58,341 bases of DNA from Phycisphaerales bacterium (GCA_015487555.1 WFPK01000078.1:1-58341), one strand, 5' to 3'; positions 17,124 through 27,042 are shown, counted from the stretch's first letter. Notes: a model not told the origin generated them from the letters alone. Made by a program: numbers and translations.

Positions 17124-20100
17124 ATGAACAGGGATCAATCGAAACGCCTGTCGGTGAGTATGTTCACCGCGATTGTCGGTGCCGTGGTGGGTATCTCGGC
17201 GATGGCGACCGGCTCAGCGATCGCGCAGAGCAACACCGTCAACGAACCTATCCATGATGCCACCCCCGAAGAGGGCATCGACTTCGCAGCAATGGCAGCG
17301 ATGGCGGCCCGTGGGGGCGGCGGATCAAGCGCCTCGTCCAGAGACGGGCTCAAATCATGGAAAGATGTCTCCAAAGATTTCACCAAGGTCGTCTCGACCG
17401 CAGACGGCAACTCGTTCTACAACCTTTACATCAATAAAAAAACCAACCAGGTGCTCGCCGAGCTCCCGCGTGGATATGAGAATCAGAACCACTTCTTCGC
17501 GATGACCGTCGCGGGCGGCGAGATTTTCGCCGGGCTGCAATCGGGTGATTTGTATACCAAATGGAGAAGGATTGGGAATCGTCTCGCGCTGATCCAGCCT
17601 CAGATCGCGGTGCGTTCGACGGGCGATCAGGAATCGAAAGACTCGGTAGAAACCGTGTTCACCGATCGCGTGCTCTTGGATGTTCCGATCTTGGCAACTG
17701 GCCCAAGCGGCCAGCCTGTGATCGACATGGATGACCTGCTCGTTGGCAAAGCCAGCACCTTTTTCCGAGGCTCGGCCCGCGGGCTCAACAAGAACCTGAC
17801 GGTGGTCGATTCGATCAAGGCCTTCCCAAAGAACATCGAAATCCGATTCGAAGGCCCGGTCGCGGGCGGAACGATCAAGAAGTTCCACTACTCGATCTCC
17901 CACATCCAAGGCTCGCGCGGATTTAAACCCCGCATGGCCGACCAGCGCGTCGGATACTTCGTCACGACCTATACCGACCTGGGTAAGTATGATGCGAAGG
18001 AAAAAAGCCGACGGATGATCAACCGCTGGCATCTTGAAAAGGCCGATCCCAAACTCGCCCTGAGCCCTCCCAAAGAACCGATCGTCTACTACATCGAGCA
18101 CACCGTGCCGATCCGGTACCGCCGATGGGTGCGCCAAGGCGTCGAGAGCTGGAACGATGCATTCCGCGAGATCGGAATCGACGGCGCGATCCAAGTACGG
18201 TATCAGGACAAAGCCACCGGCGTCAATATGGACAAAGACCCCGAAGATGTGCGCTACAACTTCGTGCGATGGATCTCCAACGACATCGCCACCGCGATCG
18301 GTCCATCACGGGTCAATCCGATGACGGGCCAGATCCTCGATGCCGATGTCATCCTCACCGATGGGTGGGCACGGGTATTCACCTACCGATGGGAAGATCT
18401 TTTGGGGTCGTTGGCGACCGAAGGGTACGCCCCGGCGACACTTGATTGGCTTGAAGAAAATCCCAAGTGGGATCCGCGTTTGCGCCTGGCATCGCCTCAA
18501 AAGCGTGAGCAGATTCTGGTCGATCGCCAGGCGAGCAAGCTCGCCGAGCACGATCGCGCGATGAACGCTGCCGCATTGAGTGCTGACGGGTTCGTTCCCG
18601 GCTCGAACATGATCGGCGACGAAGAGTTCGACGGACTCAGTGGCAGAGCATCACAGGTCTCGGGCATGTGCATGGCAGCGACGGGCAAGGCGCTCGATCT
18701 GGCCAACATGCGGATGTACCTGAGCATGGTCGATATGTTTGTTGCGAACATGGAAGAGATGAATGCCCTGAGTGCTTCAAGCCAAGCTTCGGACGAGCCT
18801 GAGATTGATCCCGAGACACTCGAGATGATCCGCAAGCAGCTCGAAGAGAACCCTGGTCTTCGCGCCATGATCCCGCCGGAGTATCTGGCGATGCTCGAAA
18901 AAGCCGACGAGCCGGAAGACAATGCTGATGAGGGCCAAGCGGATGATGAGGGCGAAGGCGACGAAGCCGAGCCTAAGAAAGAAAAAGTCCAGATGATCGA
19001 TGGCGTGCCCGAGTGGTTCGTAGGCCCGATGCTCGCCGAGCTCGTTGCCCACGAAGTCGGACACACCCTCGGGCTGCGTCATAACTTCAAAGGCTCGAGC
19101 ACCTACTCGCTCGATGTCATCAACTCGAAAGAAATGAAAGACATCAAACCCTGGTCGTCGTCGGTGATGGACTACAACGGGATCAATATCCGGATGCCCG
19201 GCTCAGGCGAGATTCAGGGGAACTATTCCTCCGATGGAATCGGCCCCTATGACTTCTGGGCAATCGAGTACGGATACACCACCGGCGATCTGGATAAGGT
19301 CCTCTCGCGTGTCTCCGAGCCCGAGCTGGCCTATGCCACCGACGAAGACACCTTCGGCCCAGACCCACGCGCCCGACGCTATGACCTGGCGGAAAACCCG
19401 CTCGATTATGCCAACTCGCAGATGGAACTTGTCCGGGTCATCCGCAAGGGGCTGATCGACAAGTTCGTCAAAGACGGCGATTCATGGTCACGCGCCCGCC
19501 GAGGCTACCTCATCTCGCTGAGCACCCAGATGCAAAGCTTGTCGATGATGGGCAACTGGGTCGGATCGGCGTATGTCTATCGTGATAAGAAGGGCGATCC
19601 GGGCGATCGGGCACCGATCGAGGTTGTGCCCGCCGAGCGCCAGCGTGCTGCGTTGCGGTTCGTGATTGACAACGCATTCAATGACGAAGCCTTCGGCATC
19701 ACTCCCGAGCTCTTGGCCCATACCACGGTTGATAAGTGGTGGGACGATTTCCGCACCGTATTCGCAGATTCGGCCATGCCGATTCATGATCGGGTCATGG
19801 GGATGCAGGCCTCGGCCCTGACGATGCTGCTCAACCCGCAGACCGTTCAACGGGTGTACGACTACGAACTCTTTGTCCCTGAGGACCAGGATGCGTTGAC
19901 ATTGGCCGAGCTGATGCAGACGGTCACCGAGTCGATCTGGACCGAGGTTGGCGAGAAGGCAACCAAGAAGTACACGACGCGCAAGCCGATGATTTCGTCG
20001 TTGCGTCGCAATCTTCAGCGCGAGCACCTCGACCGGTTGATCGATATGGCCTTTGAAACCCGCGGGTTCAACTCCTCAGCCAAACCCGTGAAGATGCTCT

Positions 20101-20249
20101 CGACGATGCACCTGCGTTCGATCAAGAAGCATGCAGACGCCACACTCGAATCGGGTGATAAGCTCGACGCCTACACCCGTGCCCATCTCGAAGAGATTTC
20201 GACCCGGGTCGGCAAGGCGCTCGATGCGAACTTTATGTATTCCCGGTAA
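17124..20249 (+). CDS. large exported zinc metalloprotease (gluzincin-like, DUF5117/DUF4953 type)
   Basis: The 1,041-residue protein has a signal peptide (cleavage near AIAQ, about residue 35), a Gly/Ala-rich stretch, then a long domain of the DUF5117 type. The catalytic motif HEVGHTLGLRH lies at 643-653, giving His643, Glu644, His647 and a third ligand His653, with a Met-turn-like SVMDYNG about 35 residues on. Directly before it, residues about 557-626 form a very acidic, charged insert. It probably degrades proteins outside the cytoplasm. GGAG lies eight bases before the ATG. A strong terminator follows, so it is monocistronic. Confidence 0.85.
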   Translation: MNRDQSKRLSVSMFTAIVGAVVGISAMATGSAIAQSNTVNEPIHDATPEEGIDFAAMAAMAARGGGGSSASSRDGLKSWKDVSKDFTKVVSTADGNSFYNLYINKKTNQVLAELPRGYENQNHFFAMTVAGGEIFAGLQSGDLYTKWRRIGNRLALIQPQIAVRSTGDQESKDSVETVFTDRVLLDVPILATGPSGQPVIDMDDLLVGKASTFFRGSARGLNKNLTVVDSIKAFPKNIEIRFEGPVAGGTIKKFHYSISHIQGSRGFKPRMADQRVGYFVTTYTDLGKYDAKEKSRRMINRWHLEKADPKLALSPPKEPIVYYIEHTVPIRYRRWVRQGVESWNDAFREIGIDGAIQVRYQDKATGVNMDKDPEDVRYNFVRWISNDIATAIGPSRVNPMTGQILDADVILTDGWARVFTYRWEDLLGSLATEGYAPATLDWLEENPKWDPRLRLASPQKREQILVDRQASKLAEHDRAMNAAALSADGFVPGSNMIGDEEFDGLSGRASQVSGMCMAATGKALDLANMRMYLSMVDMFVANMEEMNALSASSQASDEPEIDPETLEMIRKQLEENPGLRAMIPPEYLAMLEKADEPEDNADEGQADDEGEGDEAEPKKEKVQMIDGVPEWFVGPMLAELVAHEVGHTLGLRHNFKGSSTYSLDVINSKEMKDIKPWSSSVMDYNGINIRMPGSGEIQGNYSSDGIGPYDFWAIEYGYTTGDLDKVLSRVSEPELAYATDEDTFGPDPRARRYDLAENPLDYANSQMELVRVIRKGLIDKFVKDGDSWSRARRGYLISLSTQMQSLSMMGNWVGSAYVYRDKKGDPGDRAPIEVVPAERQRAALRFVIDNAFNDEAFGITPELLAHTTVDKWWDDFRTVFADSAMPIHDRVMGMQASALTMLLNPQTVQRVYDYELFVPEDQDALTLAELMQTVTESIWTEVGEKATKKYTTRKPMISSLRRNLQREHLDRLIDMAFETRGFNSSAKPVKMLSTMHLRSIKKHADATLESGDKLDAYTRAHLEEISTRVGKALDANFMYSR

Positions 20250-20274
20250 TCGTTCGTAACTTTCAGCACCCCAC

Positions 20275-20306
20275 ACAGGCAGCCCGATCGGGCTGCCTGT
20301 TTTTTT
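20275..20306 (+). terminator. rho-independent terminator
   Basis: ACAGGCAGCCC (20275-20285) pairs with GGGCTGCCTGT (20290-20300), followed by a run of seven T. It is one of the strongest terminators in the window. Confidence 0.93.
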
Positions 20307-20351
20307 CTGCCTGTGTACATAGGCACGGGCGATCGGCACGATAAAGGGGTG

Positions 20352-21386
20352 ATGCCATTGCACACTGAGTCCTCATCTAAATCAAAGAAACGATCGAAGC
20401 TCGTGACTGCTTTGGTGTGGGTGATTACCGCCTTGCTTGTGCCGTTGTGTCTGGCGTGGGTTATTGGGCAATGGGTTTACTGGTTTGACATTCTGGCTTC
20501 GCAGCAGATGTTGATCGGGTGGATTGCATTAGCCTTGGGTAGCTTGATACTTGTTTGGAGGCGATGGTTTGCCGGGTTCCTCTGTGTCGCACTCGCTGCG
20601 ATGTCGTTGTATCCGGTTTTCGTTGGGCGTATCTGGTCATTGCCCGCGATTGATCTTGAGCACAAGCCTGACGGGGTGATTCGGGTTGTTTCCTTCAATG
20701 TCTTCCCTCTGAATGAATCATGGCAGGCAAACTTTGAAGCCATTCTTCAGTATGATGCAGACATTTTCGTGCTGCTCGAAGCCCACCCTGAGCTCAGCCG
20801 ATCTATCCGAAAGCGGGGGCTCCTTGAAACAACGCCTTACAAATCCTGGGGGCATCGCCCATGGGTAGACCAAGAAACCTCCTCAGCCTTTATCCTCAGC
20901 CAATGGCCTGTGGAAAATGTTTATCCAGAGGATGATGATGGCTTTGCCCAGCACCATCTTTATATGCAGGTTCAGAGTCCTTTGGGAAATGTGATTGTTG
21001 GACTGATGCACCCCGCATCACCAAGAACCAGAGCACGCTGGATACGAGGGAACCGGGTAATCGAATCGCAAGCAAGCGTATCTCGACAGATACAAACCAT
21101 GACCGGGCTGCCGGTGCTTGTTGGTGTTGATCTCAATGCCGGACCTGCCCAGCTCCGGGCGAGAACGCTGCGCCGAGCTGGGTTGCGGATGAGCAAGCCT
21201 GTGCTCCATCCCGATGGCAGCTTCCCCGCCAACACCTCTGTCCCATCGGTGCTGCGGGTTCAGCTCGACGATGTCTGGTCACTTGGCAACATCGAACCTG
21301 TCGCGTGGCGCATGGTTACGCTCCAGGGGAGCGATCATCAGGCGATTGTTGTTGATTTCCAGATACTCGACGAACCAGATTCATGA
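20352..21386 (+). CDS. membrane protein with EEP-fold (endo/exonuclease/phosphatase) domain
   Basis: Three N-terminal helices precede a complete-looking EEP domain: VVSFNVFPLNE, ADIFVLLEAHPEL (catalytic Glu), GLMHPASPRT (His), GVDLNAG and GSDHQAIVV. All main catalytic positions are kept, unlike the sister gene at 8648. This membrane-topped EEP type probably cleaves a phosphodiester at the outer membrane face; substrate unknown. Start is uncertain: ATG 20352 has AAAGGGG only two bases upstream, and TTG 20358 would give better spacing. Its last 71 bases overlap the convergent flippase gene. Confidence 0.75.
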   Translation: MPLHTESSSKSKKRSKLVTALVWVITALLVPLCLAWVIGQWVYWFDILASQQMLIGWIALALGSLILVWRRWFAGFLCVALAAMSLYPVFVGRIWSLPAIDLEHKPDGVIRVVSFNVFPLNESWQANFEAILQYDADIFVLLEAHPELSRSIRKRGLLETTPYKSWGHRPWVDQETSSAFILSQWPVENVYPEDDDGFAQHHLYMQVQSPLGNVIVGLMHPASPRTRARWIRGNRVIESQASVSRQIQTMTGLPVLVGVDLNAGPAQLRARTLRRAGLRMSKPVLHPDGSFPANTSVPSVLRVQLDDVWSLGNIEPVAWRMVTLQGSDHQAIVVDFQILDEPDS

Positions 21387-22974
21387 TCCGTTTCCGCTCA
21401 GAGGATTCGAGCACAAAGCTGTAGCTGCAAGCGGCATACACAAGCCCGAACATCCCGAGCGAACCAAGCATCCAGACCCAATCAATTGACTGCCCAAGCT
21501 CTGCGGTGATGCTCTGGGTAAATCCAAGATCACCGATACGCCCGCCGATCGCGAGCACCCCAAGCGAACATACGATCGCAATCACAACCGCCAATATCGG
21601 CTTGGTGAGTGCCAACAAAAGCGAAGCGGGCTTGATGTGCAGGCATCGTCCTGCGATCACCGGAAGCCCGAAGAGGTGCACAACAAGCAAAACCAAAGCA
21701 AAGATCACGGGCGGAATATAGAGTGCCACGGACTTTGGAAGCATGAGCATGAGCACGATCGAGGCGATGGGTGCAAAGATGCCGCCTGCGAATACCCACG
21801 GCGCATAGGCCTTGACAAACCCGGCACCATAGAGGATGATCAGCCAGGTGTCCGAGATGGCCCGCGCAGCCAGGGCAACAGAGAGTATCCTCGCCATATA
21901 GACCGCAACCGGCATCACTGCTCCATAATCTTCGAGCGATCGCCCAACCCAGATATCGAAGATTGGCCAGGCATAGACAAAGACGCCGATCGCTGCCGGG
22001 AGTGTAATCATCGCTGCGAGTTTGGTCTGGATATTGATGAGCTTCTGGAGCTGCTTGCGTGCCTCGTCCGAATCATCGCCCGAAGCCAGCCGAGCACTGA
22101 CCGCATCGGACCCAAACTGCACACCGGTCGTCACCATGCGGATGTAGGCAACAAACCGAAACCCAATCCCCCAAGCAGCGTTGACGAGTGTTCCAAAGAA
22201 CAAGTTGAGCAGCAATGGCGGGATCTGCTCGTGAAGATTCATCGCCACCTGCACACCTGTGTTCCACGAGAAGGTGGAGAACACCTGTGATCGAGCATCC
22301 TGATCGCTGCCTCTGATGCGAAACCTGAGCCGATGGTCTGATCGGATCATGATCCACGAAGCGATCAACAAGCCCAAAGAGGCAATCGCTCCCCATGTGA
22401 TGCCATGGAGCGCCAGCCCGAGTGCGGGGTTGTCGATCGCGATCACATACCCGAGGATGAGGACTGAAAGGATATTGCCCGTCCGCACAATAACATACCA
22501 GATATTATATTCGACAAATCGCTCTTTGACGAGGTACATATTGAACATCGGCGCGAGCAGAATCATGGCGGCGGTATAGAGCCCATGCCCAACAACAAAC
22601 CAACGGGCCGGGGCGACAAACTCATCGGGGATTTGGAAGAATGGGACGAGGGCAAAGACAATCCCAAAGCTGATGGTCGAGAGCACTGTGCATCCAAGGG
22701 CAATGAGGCAAATCGTGGCGTAGCTTTTGCGAAAAGTCTCATCATCAGCGTGATGCGCCTGCCCGAGCTCTCGAACCAGTGATTGTTGAATAATCTGACG
22801 GAAAATCCCCGCGAGCCCGATATTGGCACCCAAGAGCGAGATGATCCCAAACGCATCATCCCCGAGCCAACGAATGGTCAGCGGGACAACGATGATTCCG
22901 AGGCTCAATGTTGTAAAAAGCCTAGCATAGTTTGAGAGAATACGGATCGCACCCTTCCCAGATTCGGATGCCAT
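21316..22974 (-). CDS. Wzx-like polysaccharide flippase
   Basis: The protein has about twelve to fourteen membrane helices and the N-terminal pattern LSNYARLFTTLSLGIIVVPLTIRWLG, typical of O-antigen/teichoic flippases of the MATE/MOP superfamily. It would move lipid-linked repeat units across the inner membrane. ATG 22974 overlaps the TGA of the Wzy-like gene by one base (TGATG), with GGGAG upstream; an in-frame TTG at 22989 is less likely. It is the last gene of the six-gene minus-strand operon 27781-21316. Its 3' end overlaps the convergent EEP gene by 71 bases. Confidence 0.85.
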   Translation of the reverse strand: MASESGKGAIRILSNYARLFTTLSLGIIVVPLTIRWLGDDAFGIISLLGANIGLAGIFRQIIQQSLVRELGQAHHADDETFRKSYATICLIALGCTVLSTISFGIVFALVPFFQIPDEFVAPARWFVVGHGLYTAAMILLAPMFNMYLVKERFVEYNIWYVIVRTGNILSVLILGYVIAIDNPALGLALHGITWGAIASLGLLIASWIMIRSDHRLRFRIRGSDQDARSQVFSTFSWNTGVQVAMNLHEQIPPLLLNLFFGTLVNAAWGIGFRFVAYIRMVTTGVQFGSDAVSARLASGDDSDEARKQLQKLINIQTKLAAMITLPAAIGVFVYAWPIFDIWVGRSLEDYGAVMPVAVYMARILSVALAARAISDTWLIILYGAGFVKAYAPWVFAGGIFAPIASIVLMLMLPKSVALYIPPVIFALVLLVVHLFGLPVIAGRCLHIKPASLLLALTKPILAVVIAIVCSLGVLAIGGRIGDLGFTQSITAELGQSIDWVWMLGSLGMFGLVYAACSYSFVLESSERKRIMNLVRRVSGNQQQSPDDRSPGA

Positions 22975-24386
22975 CACCTCGTCTCCCAAGAGGAATCAGA
23001 TGCATACTGGTCTGTATACACCTCGTCTTCCAGATAATCCGAGCCGTAGTCGTCGTCATACCCAAACTCATCTTCACCAACCTGAGGCATAAGCCCGAAC
23101 TGCTTGAAAACAAGTGAGAACACAAACATAATGGCAAACGATCCAAAGATATTGATTGTTGCAATAAAGAAAAATGATCCAAGCTCGCCGCGAGGCATCG
23201 CAATGATCTGTCCCAGCGCCGCCCCCATTGGCAATACTGCAAATGGGTTGTCCGGAAACCAAACAACGATGCGGTCAAGAACCCGGAAATAAAACCCAAG
23301 GAACAATGGGTAGAGCCAGAGCGCAATCCACGGATTGTCGTTCTCGATATGCCCAATAATACCCGGGCCGATATTCCAATCCTTTGCCTTTCCTGAGATA
23401 CGCAACTCATCTCTGGGCATGCTGATCGCGAGTGCTGTCGGCTTGTCGGGCCAGATAGCGCGAGGTATTGGGAAAGTTAGAACCGAATACACCGTATGCA
23501 GCGTGTCGTAGTCTCTTAGGTTGGGGCGAACCTCGATAAGCCACATACTGTTCATCCCGGCCTCTTGACCCGTAAGCAAGTCAATGGCGCCTGAAGAAAA
23601 CGATGCGTCTTTGAGTGTAGAAACATTTTCGAGTGCTGATCGATCTCGAAATCCCCCCTCGCGAGATGATGTCACAAGCGCGAGCAAGAAAAACCCTGCA
23701 CCAGCAACAACAATACCCCGCTTGATCACCGCACCGAATCCAAGGGAGCGCCAGTGCGAGTAGTAGGCCGCCCAGCCAATCCCCGCAACGATCCCGAGCA
23801 AAGGTCGGCGTCCAAAGTTTTCGTAAAAAGTAAGCCCCATCGCCATAAGGATAATGGCGCACGCAAGGACAAAGTAAACCGGATTGAAGAAGTGCTTAAA
23901 CCACACCCAACTCGCCAACCCAGACCCAACGGCATACATCCCGAATCCGAGCATACGAAAACCTGGCCCCAGCACAGGAATGTACACAAGCACAAACTGA
24001 CATGCGATACCAACCGGGACCGTGGTGAATGCGATAATCATCAATCCTGTTGAAGAGTATCTTCGGGGCGAGGGTTGGTGCTTTGAGATCAGCCCATCAA
24101 TAGCCCGGGTTGACTTGTTGTAGGAAAGCAGGAATAAGCCAACAAAGATGAACAACATCATCGTGTAGATCATCGAAGTTTCTGGCAAATTGGAAGGCTG
24201 GAAATGTGCTTGGGCGTCGACAAGAATCTGGACTGCAGGTCCGGTAATTTGAAAGACAATCAAACCAATGAGAAACATATTCCGCGTCGAAAGAATATCG
24301 ACTGTTCCGCGCACAGCCTGCACACCAACATAGAGCACAATGAGTGCTGCCAGCAAGATCATGATGAGTGCAGCGACAACTTCCAT
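22974..24386 (-). CDS. Wzy-like oligosaccharide repeat-unit polymerase
   Basis: The 470-residue protein has ten or more helices, a long periplasmic loop (roughly 240-345) and the motif FPIPRAIWPDKP, which recurs in O-antigen/exopolysaccharide polymerases. The C-terminal 35 residues are acidic and tyrosine-rich (EDEFGYDDDYGSDYLEDE) and probably cytoplasmic. It should join repeat units on the periplasmic side. It is placed between a GT4 gene and the flippase, as usual for Wzx/Wzy systems. Exact linkage cannot be predicted. Confidence 0.75.
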   Translation of the reverse strand: MEVVAALIMILLAALIVLYVGVQAVRGTVDILSTRNMFLIGLIVFQITGPAVQILVDAQAHFQPSNLPETSMIYTMMLFIFVGLFLLSYNKSTRAIDGLISKHQPSPRRYSSTGLMIIAFTTVPVGIACQFVLVYIPVLGPGFRMLGFGMYAVGSGLASWVWFKHFFNPVYFVLACAIILMAMGLTFYENFGRRPLLGIVAGIGWAAYYSHWRSLGFGAVIKRGIVVAGAGFFLLALVTSSREGGFRDRSALENVSTLKDASFSSGAIDLLTGQEAGMNSMWLIEVRPNLRDYDTLHTVYSVLTFPIPRAIWPDKPTALAISMPRDELRISGKAKDWNIGPGIIGHIENDNPWIALWLYPLFLGFYFRVLDRIVVWFPDNPFAVLPMGAALGQIIAMPRGELGSFFFIATINIFGSFAIMFVFSLVFKQFGLMPQVGEDEFGYDDDYGSDYLEDEVYTDQYASDSSWETR

Positions 24387-24389
24387 GAA

Positions 24390-25559
24390 CTAGCTGTTTA
24401 CCTTCCCTTCATGTGCTGTCTGATAAAAAACTTCAAACTGCTCGATAATCCGGTCCGGGTGCATCTGATCGAAGATCCACGCCCGACCCGCCTGCCCACG
24501 AGCTTCGAGTGATTCCGGGTCGCTCGTAAGCCCGGCGATTGTATCGGCAATCGAACGGTCCTTCTGCTCACAAATCGTCGCCTGGGCCTGATCTTGAAGC
24601 TCGGGCCAGGTATCGACCCCCTTGGTCGTCACCAGCGTTGTCCCCGCTGCGAGCGACTCATAGAGCACGAATCCAAAGTTCTCCTGACTCGTCGGCAGCA
24701 CGAACAAATCCGCTGCCTGATAGAGCGAGACCTTTTCATCGCCAACAACCAGACCCAGAAACGCAACATCATCTTCAAGCCCGAGTTCTTTGGTCAGGGC
24801 CTTGAGCGATGCTTCGTATGCCTTGTCGCCATCGCCTGCGATCAAGAGCCTGTGGGGATTCCCCTGATCGCGGAGCATCCTGACCGCCCGGATCAGGTGC
24901 TCGACCCCTTTCTTGTAGTGCAATCGCGAAAGATACAGCAAGACCGGATCGCCCGTATCAAACATCGGAAACTTTTCGCGGGCGATCTGCTCGCCGGGCA
25001 TGTTCTCGTAGGGATCGAGGTTGAGCAGGTTGGGGATCACAACCCCCTGCGTCCCCGGGAACCATTTCTTTGACTGTGCCAACTCGCCTTCAGCGGTGCT
25101 GTGGATCAGGGCAGCGCTGTTGAGCATCTTCGAGCCGCCGGTTTTGAGATAGAACAGCTTCTTGGCTCGGCGTTGATCCATGCACCAATCATCGAGCATC
25201 CCCCGTAGCGAGATCACATAAGGCACGCCGGCCTGGCGGGACATCCGCGTCACACGCCGGGCCAAGGGGGTCCACAACCCATGCGCGTGCACCACATCGG
25301 CCTGTGCAATCGCGTCGGCGATGAGCTTCTTCTGGGCAGCCGGGGCGTACATTCCTGTCGCATACTCTTTTCCCAGCTCGATGGTGCACGGATTGCTCTG
25401 CGGGTTTGATCGCCAAGCCGAGGGCGCGTCGGTGTCTTCCTGGGTGATGATGCTCACACGGTGCCCGCGCAGGGCGAGCTTGGTGCTCAGGTCGATGATC
25501 GCGCGAACCGGGCCGCCGCTGGAGAAGTTGAGGTTTCTGATGGAGTGGACGATGTTCAT
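24390..25559 (-). CDS. glycosyltransferase family 4
   Basis: A GT-B glycosyltransferase of 389 residues. N-terminal MNIVHSIRNLNFSSGGPVRAI is a typical GT4 opening with a GG loop. In the C-terminal domain, LLYLSRLHYKKGVEHLIRA and SQENFGFVLYESLAAGTTLV carry the nucleotide-sugar binding Glu residues. It transfers a sugar from a nucleotide donor with retention of configuration. Its ATG overlaps the stop of the preceding GT2 gene by four bases. Part of the minus-strand exopolysaccharide operon. Confidence 0.9.
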   Translation of the reverse strand: MNIVHSIRNLNFSSGGPVRAIIDLSTKLALRGHRVSIITQEDTDAPSAWRSNPQSNPCTIELGKEYATGMYAPAAQKKLIADAIAQADVVHAHGLWTPLARRVTRMSRQAGVPYVISLRGMLDDWCMDQRRAKKLFYLKTGGSKMLNSAALIHSTAEGELAQSKKWFPGTQGVVIPNLLNLDPYENMPGEQIAREKFPMFDTGDPVLLYLSRLHYKKGVEHLIRAVRMLRDQGNPHRLLIAGDGDKAYEASLKALTKELGLEDDVAFLGLVVGDEKVSLYQAADLFVLPTSQENFGFVLYESLAAGTTLVTTKGVDTWPELQDQAQATICEQKDRSIADTIAGLTSDPESLEARGQAGRAWIFDQMHPDRIIEQFEVFYQTAHEGKVNS

Positions 25560-26479
25560 GTGTGATCCGTGGTGTCTGGTTGGGCCTTGGTGCTGGCTGG
25601 TATTTGAGAGGAAGCAGTTTCACCACGATCCGCTGCAGCAAGGTCGGGGCGATTGAGCTCGCGCACCTTGAGCACGATCATATACTCGTACATCGCCTGC
25701 AATCGGCAATAGGTCCACCCGGCGCGCCCATCGAGAAACCCTCGGCTGATGATATACATATACACAAACTTGAGCATCGGCCTCATCGGCATGCGGAACG
25801 AGATGTTCTTGAGCTCAAGCCGACGGGTGTTGCGATCCGATGAAAACAGATTCCCCAGCCGAACCGGGTTCTCGGCGAGCGCCTTGACCGTTTCGATCGC
25901 TTCGTAGCTCGAATACCGGTTGTGGCGTTCGATCCATTCGCGGATGCCCTTCGAGAAGTTATAGTGGATGAAGTGCTCTTTGAGATACCCGATCTCGCCA
26001 TCAACAATCGGCACCGGATTGGCATCGCGCGCAAAGCGAATAAACGGCGGCTGAAAAAACCGCATGATGTTCCCCGGCGCCATCGCATGCTTGAGCCACC
26101 TGCCCCGGAAGATGTTTTTTCGCCCGCAGTAGTACGCGACCGGATCGTTGCCCTCTTTCGAGCATTTGCCTGATTCCCAATCAGCTGCGATCGCTTCGAT
26201 CTCCGCTCGCAGCTCGGGTGTCATCCGTTCGTCGGCATCGAGATAAAACACCCACCGGTGTTTAAACTCGATATGCTCCATTGCCCAGTTCTGATGATTC
26301 CCTCGCCCGTCGTAGGCGCGCTCGAACCATCGGACACCAGCCGCTTCGCTGATCTGGCGCGTTCGATCCGTCGAAAGCGAATCGAGCACGACAATATCGT
26401 CAGCCCACGCGACCGATTCGAGCAGCCCCGGGAGGTTGTCCTCCTCGTTGAGGGTCTGGATGAAGATCGAGATGCTCAT
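25556..26479 (-). CDS. glycosyltransferase family 2 (WaaE/KdtX-like)
   Basis: MSISIFIQTLNEEDNLPGLLESV, VVLDSLSTDRT and FYLDADERMTPEL (DxD region) mark a GT-A family 2 enzyme. The later NIFRGRWLKHAMAPGNIMRFF resembles the WaaE/KdtX branch that adds glucose or similar to surface glycans. A hydrophobic segment near the C-terminus (LKFVYMYIISRGFL) may touch the membrane. The start ATG overlaps the upstream acetyltransferase stop by four bases and its end overlaps the next gene by four, so all are translationally coupled. Confidence 0.9.
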   Translation of the reverse strand: MSISIFIQTLNEEDNLPGLLESVAWADDIVVLDSLSTDRTRQISEAAGVRWFERAYDGRGNHQNWAMEHIEFKHRWVFYLDADERMTPELRAEIEAIAADWESGKCSKEGNDPVAYYCGRKNIFRGRWLKHAMAPGNIMRFFQPPFIRFARDANPVPIVDGEIGYLKEHFIHYNFSKGIREWIERHNRYSSYEAIETVKALAENPVRLGNLFSSDRNTRRLELKNISFRMPMRPMLKFVYMYIISRGFLDGRAGWTYCRLQAMYEYMIVLKVRELNRPDLAAADRGETASSQIPASTKAQPDTTDHT

Positions 26480-27042
26480 CCATCACCCGCCTTGTCTGGT
26501 GCATCCTTGAGCACCCGATCCCGGATCGGCTTGGCCGGCGTGCCGATGCAGACCTTCCACGCGGGCAGATCCGCAAACACGCTCGAACGCGCCCCGACCA
26601 CCGTATGATCGCCGATCGTCGTGCCGGGCCCGACGAACACATCAGCAGCGACCCAGACCCCCTCGCCGATGACAATCGGCATGGGTGTGAGCGGTCGTTT
26701 GGTCAGCTCAAAGTCATGCGTTGCGCCGCAGAGATAAGTGTATTGGCTGATCGTCGTGTGCGCGCCGATACTGATCCGATCGACGCAGTAGCAATCCACA
26801 TCATCCGCCAGCGTCGCAAAGTCCCCCATCGTCAGATTCCAAGGCCCCCAAATTTTGGCTTTGGGATACACCCGCGATTTCATCGTCACATCGGCGCCAA
26901 AGCCACGAAGCAGCATCGCCCGCCAACGATGGCACGGGCGTGGGCTCCATCGAAAGAGTGTCCCTTGCACCAATCCCCAGAGCACCCGCATCGCGCGGTT
27001 CTTGAAGCTGTGCGGGCTCGATCTTGTCGGAGGCTCACCCAT
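26476..27042 (-). CDS. hexapeptide-repeat acetyltransferase (WcaF-like)
   Basis: The 188-residue product begins MGEPPTRSSPHSFKNRAMRV and contains left-handed beta-helix repeats (MGDFATLADDVDCYCVDRISIGAHTTISQY, ending in VIGEGVWVAADVFVGPGTTIGDHTVVGA). CGATHDFEL provides the likely catalytic His. This is the pattern of colanic-acid WcaF-like acetyltransferases that O-acetylate sugars. ATG 27042 overlaps the end of its paralogue by eight bases. The two neighbours are similar along their length and look like a tandem duplication. Confidence 0.88.
   Translation of the reverse strand: MGEPPTRSSPHSFKNRAMRVLWGLVQGTLFRWSPRPCHRWRAMLLRGFGADVTMKSRVYPKAKIWGPWNLTMGDFATLADDVDCYCVDRISIGAHTTISQYTYLCGATHDFELTKRPLTPMPIVIGEGVWVAADVFVGPGTTIGDHTVVGARSSVFADLPAWKVCIGTPAKPIRDRVLKDAPDKAGDG

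Noticed and set aside
22974..22989. TTG at 22989 as start of the flippase
   Set aside because: ATG 22974 has GGGAG upstream and the one-base TGATG coupling with the polymerase gene.
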